Assembly (NCBI RefSeq): GCF_000424265.1 | Contig: NZ_AUJO01000001.1 | Span: 186,001-250,000 of the forward strand | Length of the DNA: 64,000 nt | Origin: Butyrivibrio sp. WCD3002 | GTDB taxonomy: Bacteria; Bacillota; Clostridia; Lachnospirales; Lachnospiraceae | Direction of reading: 5' to 3' | Shown here: in pieces, positions 27,226 to 35,784 of the stretch | Numbering within the stretch: the first letter of the stretch is position 1 | Layout of the letters: every line of letters begins with the position of its first letter | Translations under genes and position numbers: made by a program | Notes under the pieces: model-generated | The model's input: the letters and a program-made list of their open reading frames with translations, nothing else | Databases searched by the model: none | What the model was told of the DNA's origin: nothing

Positions 27226-27993
27226 ATGAAACTGGGAGTAATGCAACCCTATTTTTTGCCATATATAGGATATTGGCAATTGATAAATGCAGTGGATGAA
27301 TATGTTTTGGTTGATAATTTAAATTATATAAAAAACGGATTTGTTAATAGAAACTTTATCATAATGAATGGGGAGCCTTTTAGATTTGGTATTTCTGTAA
27401 AAAAAGCGTCGCAAAACAAATTTATAAATGAGCATATTCATGGGATGACTGAAAGTGAAGTTAATAAGTTACTGGAGACATTGCGAACTGCGTATGCTAA
27501 AGCGCCATATTTTGAAGAAACATACAATCATGTAAGAGGAATTTTAGAGTTTGGATTAACGCCGGAAGGTAGGAATCTGGCTGATTTTCTTATATATTCA
27601 ATAAGGGTAACGGCAGATAAGCTTGGCATTAAAACTCCTATTTTGCGTTCGTCTACTGAAGTAAAACTAGATGGTGAATATCGTAAAGAAAAACTCGTTG
27701 TTGCGTATTGTAAGAAAAGAAATGCTGACGAGTACTATAATGCAATAGGCGGAACTAAGTTATATTTTCAGAATTACTTTAGGGAAAATGACATTTCTCT
27801 TAAATTCGTAAAAACAAATGAAGAGTTAAGATATAAGCAATTTACGGATGACTTTGTTCCGAGTCTATCTATTTTAGATGTAATGATGTTCAATTCACCA
27901 GAGCAGATTAAGGATCTGTTAGGTCAATTTACTTTGATTGATGGCTATGAATCATTTGAAGATTACGAGAAATGCATAGAGAATAATGGATAA
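27226..27993 (+). CDS. WbqC-like family protein
   Basis: A 255-residue protein of the WbqC family, recognised by its N terminus MKLGVMQPYFLPYIGYWQLI, then VDNLNYIKNGFVNRN, and SILDVMMFNSPEQIKDLL near the end. The family takes its name from a Shigella O-antigen gene and appears in polysaccharide clusters that make amino sugars with unusual N-acyl groups. No biochemical activity is known to me with confidence. Position directly after the aminotransferase, GT2 and ATP-grasp genes supports a shared pathway. It starts 30 bases after the ATP-grasp stop, behind GGTGGGTACGGTGT. Confidence 0.85.
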   Translation: MKLGVMQPYFLPYIGYWQLINAVDEYVLVDNLNYIKNGFVNRNFIIMNGEPFRFGISVKKASQNKFINEHIHGMTESEVNKLLETLRTAYAKAPYFEETYNHVRGILEFGLTPEGRNLADFLIYSIRVTADKLGIKTPILRSSTEVKLDGEYRKEKLVVAYCKKRNADEYYNAIGGTKLYFQNYFRENDISLKFVKTNEELRYKQFTDDFVPSLSILDVMMFNSPEQIKDLLGQFTLIDGYESFEDYEKCIENNG

Positions 27994-28013
27994 AAAATGG
28001 CAGATATGCTTGG

Positions 28014-29540
28014 ATGGTATCAGATATGAAAAAGACCGTACTTTTATATATCATATATGGTGGATTGATTTTTGGTGGACTGTTTTTCTTTTTCACGGTT
28101 TTGAATCCCCTGGTTGTATATGACGCTGACGATTGGACTTACATTGGTATAATTAGAAAACCTATTCCTATAATAGGCGGATGGAATCCAACCAGAGTTT
28201 TCCCGGAAGTATTCATGCCATTAGTATCGTATTTTGGTGTTTATATAATAATGCCTCTGATTCATAATTATTGTTTCTCGTTAACTATTGCACATGCCTT
28301 ATTTAGTAGTGCACTGATAGCTTTATATTTTGTAGTATTTTCATTGCTTCTTTATAAGAAAAAAAGGGTTTCGGCACCATTAAGTATCTTATATGGTATC
28401 CTTTTTGTGGTATTACATTTTATTATGTATATTCATAAAGGGAATAATAATCTTCTTTTGCTATGGTCTATTAATCTTACCTGTTTTTATTTTTATATCT
28501 TATCAGCCGTTATTAATGCAATTCTTGTTATGGTTTTTATGATTTATGGTGGAGTTAACGCATTCTTCCATAATACCGGAATTATTGAGAAAATATTGGC
28601 TGTCATCTGCATTTATTTTGCCATTAATTCTAATCTTTTTTCATCTGTAATACTGGCAGCGTATGTTGGAACAGAGTTGATTATTGAACTGTTTTTGGTG
28701 ATTCGTAATGGGAATTTTCATATAAAAGAATATGCCGGAAAAAATATCTTTAGCTTGATTTATTTAGTCTGCTGGATTGCGTCGAATTTATTGGAAACTA
28801 CAGGTGGAAGAGCCGGGGATATAGGTAAAGGTGTATTAGCAAACCTTATTAAGACAATTTTACTTGAATTAAGCAGTGTTTTTATTATAAATATATTCAT
28901 TACCATATTTGCTGTTGTTGTAGGTATAGTTTGGTTAAGAAAGCATCAACAAAATAGTAGTGCAGTAATAAAACTATTGCTATATATCGCATTAACTGTT
29001 TCTTATCTTATTCTTTTATCGGCAAGCTCAGAGCCGACCTATATTATAAGACCGGAAGTGAATATAAGCGTAGCTTTTTATTTGCTTTTGGGACTGATAT
29101 TAGCCTTTAAAGAACTGGTATTGATAAATAAACAAAATTTTCGACTTGTTTTGATTTTAGCAGGATCAGTATTACTATTGTTTATTGATCCCGGGAAAGT
29201 ATTTCTTTCGAATAATTATTCGAATATTTCTTATGAACAGTGCGAAAATCTGGCAGATGATATTATCAATCAATTTAAATCTGCCGAAGAAAATGGTTTG
29301 ACGGAAATGACACTTATAGTTCCCAGCTATGAGGATGAAGGTAATTGGCCTCTTTCTGATTTTGCAGGTGAAAGAATAGCAAATACCTTATATAACCATG
29401 GAATTACAAAATCATTTATTTCGGTTAACAATTATATTGCATCTGAAGAAAAGAATGAATATTTTGGTATTAATGGTTATGGTGATAATGAACGTCTTAT
29501 GGAAGCATTTACACAATTTCCTTTTTTGTTTAATAGGTGA
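28014..29540 (+). CDS. Polytopic membrane protein, probable GT-C glycosyltransferase (GtrII-like)
   Basis: A 508-residue protein with about 11 membrane helices and a soluble C-terminal domain of about 110 residues. After the first helix comes VVYDADDWTYIGIIRKPIP, an acidic motif in the first extracytoplasmic loop as in GT-C enzymes that use polyprenyl-phosphate sugars. It probably decorates the polymer outside the membrane. Sequence alone does not give the family with certainty, and a structural membrane role is possible. The start could be ATG 28014 or ATG 28026; neither has a strong site. Confidence 0.62.
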   Translation: MVSDMKKTVLLYIIYGGLIFGGLFFFFTVLNPLVVYDADDWTYIGIIRKPIPIIGGWNPTRVFPEVFMPLVSYFGVYIIMPLIHNYCFSLTIAHALFSSALIALYFVVFSLLLYKKKRVSAPLSILYGILFVVLHFIMYIHKGNNNLLLLWSINLTCFYFYILSAVINAILVMVFMIYGGVNAFFHNTGIIEKILAVICIYFAINSNLFSSVILAAYVGTELIIELFLVIRNGNFHIKEYAGKNIFSLIYLVCWIASNLLETTGGRAGDIGKGVLANLIKTILLELSSVFIINIFITIFAVVVGIVWLRKHQQNSSAVIKLLLYIALTVSYLILLSASSEPTYIIRPEVNISVAFYLLLGLILAFKELVLINKQNFRLVLILAGSVLLLFIDPGKVFLSNNYSNISYEQCENLADDIINQFKSAEENGLTEMTLIVPSYEDEGNWPLSDFAGERIANTLYNHGITKSFISVNNYIASEEKNEYFGINGYGDNERLMEAFTQFPFLFNR

Positions 29541-29567
29541 TTATGTATTCTATTATGAGGACAGGTA

Positions 29568-30542
29568 ATGATTTCTGTAATAGTACCAATATATAACGTA
29601 GAAGAATTCATAGATAGAAGCATTAACAGTTTGCTTCAGCAGACATATCATGACTATGAGCTTATTCTGATAGATGACGGATCACCGGATAATTGCCCGG
29701 GGATTTGTGATGAATGGGTAAAAAAAGATAAGAGAATAAAAGTAATTCATAAGCAAAACGGAGGACTGTCATCTGCGAGGAATTGTGGAATTGAGAATGC
29801 AAAAGGGAGGTTTATTATTTTCCCTGATCCGGATGATTTTGTGGAGCCGAATTACCTGGAAAAACTATTGGCAGTACGAAAGGAGTACGATGCTGATTTA
29901 AGTATTTGCGAGCGCTTTCATATTAATAAAGCATTGGATGAATATAAAGGCGTATTTGTAATGGATACGGAGGCTGCACTTGAAAAGCTAATGAAGCCGG
30001 AATACTATTGCGGTTTTGCATGGAATAAGCTTTTTGATCTTGATGTAATTAGAAACAATAATCTTCGTTTTAATGAAGAACTTGGCATGGCTCAGGATCT
30101 GCATTTTTGTGTCAGGTATTTTCAATACTGCAAGAAGATTGCGTATGATACTACACCGCTATACCATTATTGTGTTGATACAGGAGGAGTCACATCGGGA
30201 GATACACCGCTTACTCCAAGAAAAATCAGCGGGTTACTCACATATAAAAAGATTGCCGAAATCGCTCATGATAAATACCCAAGAGTAGAGGAGATATCAT
30301 ACAGTTCTTTGTGTAAGCTCTGTTTGAAATATATGGTTATATATTATAAGTTCAAAATGAATTCAAAAGAAATGCTGATAAATATAAAAAAGGAGTTCTG
30401 CGAGTTCAGAAAGATATTTTATCGTTGTGATGCGTATAGTGCTGCAGATAAAAGGTTCGCAAGGCTTGCTGTTATACATCCATATCTGTATTATACAGCC
30501 AATCGTATTGAATGGCATATAACACATTTGATAAATGGCTGA
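29568..30542 (+). CDS. Glycosyltransferase, family GT2
   Basis: A 324-residue GT-A enzyme with MISVIVPIYNVEEFIDRSIN, IDDGSPDNCPGICDEW, GGLSSARNCGIE and FPDPDDFVEP, where DPDD replaces the commoner DSDD. AQDLHFCVRYF is the mid-domain catalytic-base region. It resembles WcaA/EpsJ-type transferases. AGGACAGG lies just before the ATG. Confidence 0.9.
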   Translation: MISVIVPIYNVEEFIDRSINSLLQQTYHDYELILIDDGSPDNCPGICDEWVKKDKRIKVIHKQNGGLSSARNCGIENAKGRFIIFPDPDDFVEPNYLEKLLAVRKEYDADLSICERFHINKALDEYKGVFVMDTEAALEKLMKPEYYCGFAWNKLFDLDVIRNNNLRFNEELGMAQDLHFCVRYFQYCKKIAYDTTPLYHYCVDTGGVTSGDTPLTPRKISGLLTYKKIAEIAHDKYPRVEEISYSSLCKLCLKYMVIYYKFKMNSKEMLINIKKEFCEFRKIFYRCDAYSAADKRFARLAVIHPYLYYTANRIEWHITHLING

Positions 30543-30604
30543 TTGAATTACTGGTTTGGATAATATGATTTTGAATATCCATTAAGGGAGGTGAAACCAG
30601 GTCT

Positions 30605-31708
30605 GTGAATGAGCAATTTTATAAGGTGTTACATAAAGCAAGGGTTAATAAACTTATATATTTTTGTGCTAGAAATTATGCTGTAAACAAAGGAAGTAAT
30701 AATATACAATCAATGGATGTATCTACACTTAGGAGTGATGCCGGTAGCAGTTGTATAGTAGATAGGCCTGATGATTGGTTGAAATATGAATATGATTTAG
30801 ATGTTATTGTTCCTGTATATAACACGGGAATATTATTAAAAAAATGTCTTGATTCTATTCTTGAACAGTCCACATCGTATCAATACAGAATACTTGTTGT
30901 AGATGATGGTTCTACTGACCCCGATACTATAAGGTTTTTAGATGAATATGAAAAGTATGACAAAATTGAAATTTTTCATACAAAGAATGGCGGATTACCT
31001 GCGGCCAGAGATTATGCTATAGCAAGATCAAAGGGGAAATATTTTACATTTGTTGATTCGGATGACTACTTATATGAGAATTCCATCGAGCGCATGATGA
31101 GTGTAGCGGTTAGTGAGAATGCTGATATTGTTGAGGGCGGATACAATAATATTTCCTGGGACGATAAAATAATACATACATATAATCATAAAAACGGGAT
31201 TTTGGAAGAGCTTTATGGATACGCATGGGGGAAAGTTTATTCAAGAGAGCTTTTCCATAGAATAGAGTATCCTCTATATGGCTTTGAAGATTCTATAACA
31301 GAAACTATATTAAAGCCTATTGCAAATAAAATAGTTGGAATATCTGATATTGTCTATGCGTATCGAAGAAATAGAAAGAGTTTATCCTATGTTATGCAGG
31401 GAAACGATAAAAGCATAGACTCGTTTTGGATAACTCATCAAATAAATAAAGATAGAAAACAACTGGGATTGGTTAACGATCAACAATATTATGAATATAT
31501 GTTAAGGGTTATTCAGCTCACATTTAGAAGAAATATTCACTTGAAGGATGAATATCAGATGGATCTATTTGATCGTTTTTGTGCTGAAATGAATGATTTC
31601 AAGGATTATAAGACTAATAACTCATTATATAGTGATTTGGAATTGGCTATAAAACAACACAACTTTTCTTTATATAAATTGTGGAATAAAATGCATATGT
31701 TTGAATGA
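30605..31708 (+). CDS. Glycosyltransferase, family GT2, with N-terminal extension
   Basis: A 367-residue GT-A enzyme. About 62 non-GT residues precede LDVIVPVYNTGILLKKCLDS, VVDDGSTDPDT, GGLPAARDYAIA and FVDSDDYLYEN. The layout matches the gene at 14835, including the mid-domain NADIVEGG and a GYAWGKVY/GMPWAKVF pair, so they look like paralogues within one locus. The start is GTG 30605, 11 bases after GGAGGTG. Confidence 0.88.
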   Translation: MNEQFYKVLHKARVNKLIYFCARNYAVNKGSNNIQSMDVSTLRSDAGSSCIVDRPDDWLKYEYDLDVIVPVYNTGILLKKCLDSILEQSTSYQYRILVVDDGSTDPDTIRFLDEYEKYDKIEIFHTKNGGLPAARDYAIARSKGKYFTFVDSDDYLYENSIERMMSVAVSENADIVEGGYNNISWDDKIIHTYNHKNGILEELYGYAWGKVYSRELFHRIEYPLYGFEDSITETILKPIANKIVGISDIVYAYRRNRKSLSYVMQGNDKSIDSFWITHQINKDRKQLGLVNDQQYYEYMLRVIQLTFRRNIHLKDEYQMDLFDRFCAEMNDFKDYKTNNSLYSDLELAIKQHNFSLYKLWNKMHMFE

Positions 31709-31742
31709 GAATTTTGATAGAGGTGCCGAATCTGGAGGTTCT

Positions 31743-33299
31743 ATGGAACACATCGATAGAAAGTTTAGTAGTGATGATAAAAGAATATTTATAGTCACAG
31801 CCTTAATGATGGTAGCTATACATGGTTTTGCTTTTACAAATCTAATGTATTCGCATGATTCATTAAACACATTCTATACGTATTATGCAGCAAAAGTAGA
31901 TCTTGGGAGGTGGTTATACCCACTTGTTCAAAATATCAGAGAAGTAGCAACGCCTTGGATGATGGGAGTATTTAGCGTAGTTTATGTATCACTGGCTGTA
32001 GTTTTTGTGGTTAGACTTCTAAGATTTGACAAATTAAAGGGAATCTGTGTCTCTGTTTTATTTGCTTCTAATATTACGCTAATAGCTCTTTTTTGCACTT
32101 ATTCTTTCGATGCTGATGCAGATTGTCTGGCGTTATTATTATCATGTTTAGCTGCTTATTCATTTGACAGATATGAAGGAAAGAAAAAAATAATTTTGTC
32201 TATCTTATTTATTGTATGTACTTTGGCGTTATATCAGGCTTATATTTGTGTGACAATTGGCCTTTTTCTTTTTGTTATCATATATGAATCAAACGAAGCT
32301 AATGACAATCAGAGGATTTACAGAGTAGTTATGACCGGTGGAAAAGAGATCCTGATATTGATGGTTTCCTCGTTGATTTATGGTGTAGGAACAATTATTG
32401 CTGCAGGTATGTATAGTGTTAACTTTTCAAATGATTACAATGGACCGGGGAAACTTGCTACTTTAGGAATTAAAGATATGGTTTCTCTTTTTCCGAGAGC
32501 GTATGGCTCTTTTTTGAAAAGGCTATTACTAACAGAAAATCATGGCTCGTTTTCTTCTGTTTTTGCAACTGTTATATTATTATTGCTAATTGCTTTATAT
32601 TTGCTATTGTATGCAAGGATTGTCAAAGGGAAAACAGGGGCGCTGGGTATAGTTATTGCATGTCTTTTTATTATGCCAGTGGCGTTAAATGTGATTTACG
32701 TTATTTCTTTTGGAGTGGTACATGAGCTCATGATATTTTCATATTGTATATTCCTTTTGACCCCACTTGTGTTTGACGAACTATTAAAAAAATATCATAT
32801 TGTTTTTGGAAAAAATAAAAATTTAGAATTATCAAAAATACTATTTGTAGTTACTGTTGTTTGTCTTTCTATTATTGGCTTTAATAATACAGTATTTGCT
32901 AATGAAGTATATACTAATAAGAAACTTGTTTATGACAATACTCTTCTTCATGCTCAGAAAGTATGGGAGGATGTTAATTCTTTAGAGGAATATGTAGAAG
33001 GCGAGACTCCCGTAATTTTTTTGGGGGAGTTTAAAGAATCGAAAGCAGCATATAAAAACTCACTAATGACTAAATATAAAAAGGCATTATTAGGATCCGA
33101 CAGTTCATCAATAACTTATGAAGATTGCATAATTTTATTTTATAAAGGAATCCTGGGTAGAAATATGGTTATAGAGCATTTTGATTCCCAAATAGATGAT
33201 TTTGCACAAATTGATAATATGCCGTCTTATCCTTCAGAAGGTTATTGTAAATATTTCAGTGGGAAGGTAATTGTAAAAATGAGCGAGTTGGAGCATTAA
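31743..33299 (+). CDS. Glucosyltransferase-domain (GtrII-like) membrane protein
   Basis: A 518-residue polytopic protein with about 11 helices. The first extracytoplasmic loop, MYSHDSLNTFYTYYAAKVDL then GRWLYPLVQ, and YSFDADADCLALLLSCLAAY match the GtrII/glucosyltransferase domain family, phage- and O-antigen-associated GT-C enzymes that add side-branch glucose from a lipid-linked donor. GGAGG lies four bases before ATG 31743. No GtrA/GtrB pair (flippase and donor synthase) is visible in this window, so the lipid donor would come from elsewhere. Confidence 0.75.
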   Translation: MEHIDRKFSSDDKRIFIVTALMMVAIHGFAFTNLMYSHDSLNTFYTYYAAKVDLGRWLYPLVQNIREVATPWMMGVFSVVYVSLAVVFVVRLLRFDKLKGICVSVLFASNITLIALFCTYSFDADADCLALLLSCLAAYSFDRYEGKKKIILSILFIVCTLALYQAYICVTIGLFLFVIIYESNEANDNQRIYRVVMTGGKEILILMVSSLIYGVGTIIAAGMYSVNFSNDYNGPGKLATLGIKDMVSLFPRAYGSFLKRLLLTENHGSFSSVFATVILLLLIALYLLLYARIVKGKTGALGIVIACLFIMPVALNVIYVISFGVVHELMIFSYCIFLLTPLVFDELLKKYHIVFGKNKNLELSKILFVVTVVCLSIIGFNNTVFANEVYTNKKLVYDNTLLHAQKVWEDVNSLEEYVEGETPVIFLGEFKESKAAYKNSLMTKYKKALLGSDSSSITYEDCIILFYKGILGRNMVIEHFDSQIDDFAQIDNMPSYPSEGYCKYFSGKVIVKMSELEH

Positions 33300-33328
33300 A
33301 GTATACCATAAGATTGGAAATAAATAAT

Positions 33329-34336
33329 ATGAGTAAAGTTATAAGACAAGGCTTCGAATGGCTGATATGTCTGGCCATTGGATTTTTGATAATTAACTTG
33401 ATATGTTTTGCATATGAAAGAGAACCGGCGTGGATGGATACTCCAAATGGTGCAACTCCATCTGTGAGAGAACCTTATTCAATACTAGTACATGGTTCTG
33501 AAGGATATTCCATTTCCAGAATTGATAAGAATGGATATACTAATCCGGATAAAGAACTGGCTGATAAGTATATCTTAATGTTGGGAGCGTCTCATGTTCA
33601 GGGAAAAGAGATAGCGCCGGAAAAAAAGTATTCGGTTTTAGTAAATGATTATCTTTATAAGGATGATTTACTTCATGTATATAATATTGCCTGTGATGGT
33701 AGCTTTTTGCCTGGGCAGATTAAGTATTTTAAATCTGCAGTTGAAGCATTCCCGAATTCTGAGGTCATATTTTTAGAAGTACATGATACAGATTATTCAA
33801 TAGATGAAATAAAGTCAGCTATGGAGCAGATTAAATATGATTCTAATGATACAGCAGCTAAATTTGAGGATTTGTCTCTCAAGGGGAAGATTAAGTGCTT
33901 GGTTAAGAACAGTGTGCCAATTCTTTCAAGAATTAAGAAAAATATAGAAGCAATAAAGAATGCATCGTCATCGAAAACAGAATATCAGGTAGATATTGAT
34001 GAGTATGAACAAGTTATTAATGAATCCATGGAGCTTATCAGATCTGAATTTGATAAACCGATAATTATGGTTTATCATCCGCGTACTGAACTGGAGAAGG
34101 ATGGTTCAATGACTGTTAAATACAGTAAAACATGGGAGTCTTTTAGGAAGGCATGTGTGAATAACAATATTGATGTTATTGATTCCGGGGAGGATTTTGT
34201 CCTGCATTTTAATGAGACGAAAGAAGTACCCTATGGTTTTTCTAATACTACATTATGCAGTGGACATCTTAATGCGGTAGGTCATCAGATAATTGCTGAT
34301 GAAATTATTGAATATCTGGAGGGAATAAACAATTGA
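33329..34336 (+). CDS. SGNH-hydrolase-like membrane-anchored protein (acetylation partner of MBOAT)
   Basis: A 335-residue protein with one N-terminal membrane helix (FEWLICLAIGFLIINLICFA) and an extracytoplasmic domain of the AlgX/AlgJ/PatB-like SGNH type. Block I is MLGASHVQG, with Ser88 as candidate nucleophile; block V is LCSGHLNAVGH with His313. The position three before His313, usually Asp in the DxxH motif, is Cys310. The gene overlaps the MBOAT gene by four bases, and such pairs transfer acetyl groups to sugars outside the cell. ATG 33329 is preferred to the upstream TTG 33314 although the binding site is weak for both. Confidence 0.72.
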   Translation: MSKVIRQGFEWLICLAIGFLIINLICFAYEREPAWMDTPNGATPSVREPYSILVHGSEGYSISRIDKNGYTNPDKELADKYILMLGASHVQGKEIAPEKKYSVLVNDYLYKDDLLHVYNIACDGSFLPGQIKYFKSAVEAFPNSEVIFLEVHDTDYSIDEIKSAMEQIKYDSNDTAAKFEDLSLKGKIKCLVKNSVPILSRIKKNIEAIKNASSSKTEYQVDIDEYEQVINESMELIRSEFDKPIIMVYHPRTELEKDGSMTVKYSKTWESFRKACVNNNIDVIDSGEDFVLHFNETKEVPYGFSNTTLCSGHLNAVGHQIIADEIIEYLEGINN

Positions 34337-35730
34337 CCTTCTATTCCATACAGTTCATTTTATTCTTCATTGTTTTTTCGATTATTTTAAGCGTTACAAA
34401 GTCAGTGGAGCAACAGCGATATGTGTATCTGGCTGCTAATATAGCATTTTATGCTTATTGGGATTACAGATTCCTGTTTTTGCTTTTTGCAGTAATCTTA
34501 ATTTGCTACGTGAGCACGTATTTATATTCAAGGAATGGGAACAAAGTACTAATATATTTCGCAGTGTTCATATGTTTAATAACGCTGGGAGTATTTAAGT
34601 ATTTTAATTTTTTTACAAGTTCATTTACAAGGATGTTTGGCGTAAAAGACTATGTTTCTTTGAATATTATTTTGCCATTGGGGATTTCTTTTTATCTATT
34701 TCAAATGATGAGTTACCTGTTTGATGTGCTATATGGCAGAATTGAGATGGAAAGAGACTTTGTAAAAGTTGCTGCTTATATTTCTTTTTTTCCACAGATC
34801 ACATCGGGACCAATAGTTAAAGCAAAAGACTTTTTACCACAGTTAAACACCTTACATAAGATAAAGAAAGAAAACGTTTATGAAGGACTGCAATTGTTCC
34901 TTATTGGACTGACCAAGAAAATTGTTTTTGCTGACAGAATAGGGTCTGCTGTAGATGCAGTATATGCTGCCCCTGCGGCTTATAATGGAATAAGTGTCCT
35001 ATTTGCAGTAATTGGATATTCATTACAGATATATTGTGATTTTTCCGGCTATTCTAACATGGCAATAGGTATTGCTAAAATATGGGATTTTGATCTTGGG
35101 GATAATTTCAATGCTCCATACATCGCGAAGAATCCCTCGGATTTTTGGAGAAGGTGGCATATTTCTTTATCAACATGGTTTAGAGATTATGTATACATTC
35201 CATTAGGTGGAAATAGAAAAGGTAAGCTTAGAACATATTTTAACTTATTTATTACAATGGTCCTTAGTGGTTTATGGCATGGCGCCAATATTACCTTTAT
35301 TGTATGGGGAGCAGTGCATGGCTTGGGATCGGCTTTTCATAAAGCATATAAGGATGCGATATTTGATAAAAAAGTTAAATCAGGTGAGCCAACAACTATA
35401 TCCAAAATAATCAGTATTTTATGTACATTTGTATTTGTTTCGGCGGCATGGGTTCTGTTTAGAGCTGATAGTTTGCGTGATGCAGCAGATATTTATAGGA
35501 GTCTTTTTAATACCACAGGCGCGATGTATATAAATATTTATGTTGCAATTTATATTATCTTTTTTATAGCGATTCATTTTTATGAAATTAAGAAAAATAA
35601 TGGGAGAGTACTTTCAATTAATCTTGATCTGGATAAGTTTAAGAGTAAGCTCATAATCGCATTTTGGGTTTGGGCTATTGTATTGTTTATGTATTGTGGA
35701 AATTCAGCTTTTATATATGCTCAGTTTTAA
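34333..35730 (+). CDS. MBOAT-family O-acyltransferase (AlgI/DltB-like)
   Basis: A 465-residue polytopic membrane protein of the MBOAT family, which carries acyl groups across the membrane to a partner that modifies a surface polymer. Seen: ILPLGISFYLFQMMSYLFDV, FFPQITSGPIVKA, QIYCDFSGYSNMAIGIAKIW, NPSDFWRRWHISLSTWFRDY and LSGLWHGANITFIVWG, where His316 is the invariant active-site histidine. The start is TTG 34333 with GGAGGG nine bases upstream, overlapping the SGNH-like gene by four bases. Acetylation of the exopolysaccharide is the likely role; no DltA/DltC genes are present, so teichoic acid D-alanylation is unlikely. Confidence 0.93.
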   Translation: MTFYSIQFILFFIVFSIILSVTKSVEQQRYVYLAANIAFYAYWDYRFLFLLFAVILICYVSTYLYSRNGNKVLIYFAVFICLITLGVFKYFNFFTSSFTRMFGVKDYVSLNIILPLGISFYLFQMMSYLFDVLYGRIEMERDFVKVAAYISFFPQITSGPIVKAKDFLPQLNTLHKIKKENVYEGLQLFLIGLTKKIVFADRIGSAVDAVYAAPAAYNGISVLFAVIGYSLQIYCDFSGYSNMAIGIAKIWDFDLGDNFNAPYIAKNPSDFWRRWHISLSTWFRDYVYIPLGGNRKGKLRTYFNLFITMVLSGLWHGANITFIVWGAVHGLGSAFHKAYKDAIFDKKVKSGEPTTISKIISILCTFVFVSAAWVLFRADSLRDAADIYRSLFNTTGAMYINIYVAIYIIFFIAIHFYEIKKNNGRVLSINLDLDKFKSKLIIAFWVWAIVLFMYCGNSAFIYAQF

Positions 35731-35784
35731 TAAAGCTATCACCGGATCAATACACGCTAGCAAATGTTACTTGGGAGATTTAGT

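Noticed and set aside
34333..35730. DltB of a teichoic acid D-alanylation system
   Set aside because: The MBOAT gene has an SGNH-like partner and no dltA, dltC or dltD neighbours, so polysaccharide acylation fits better.
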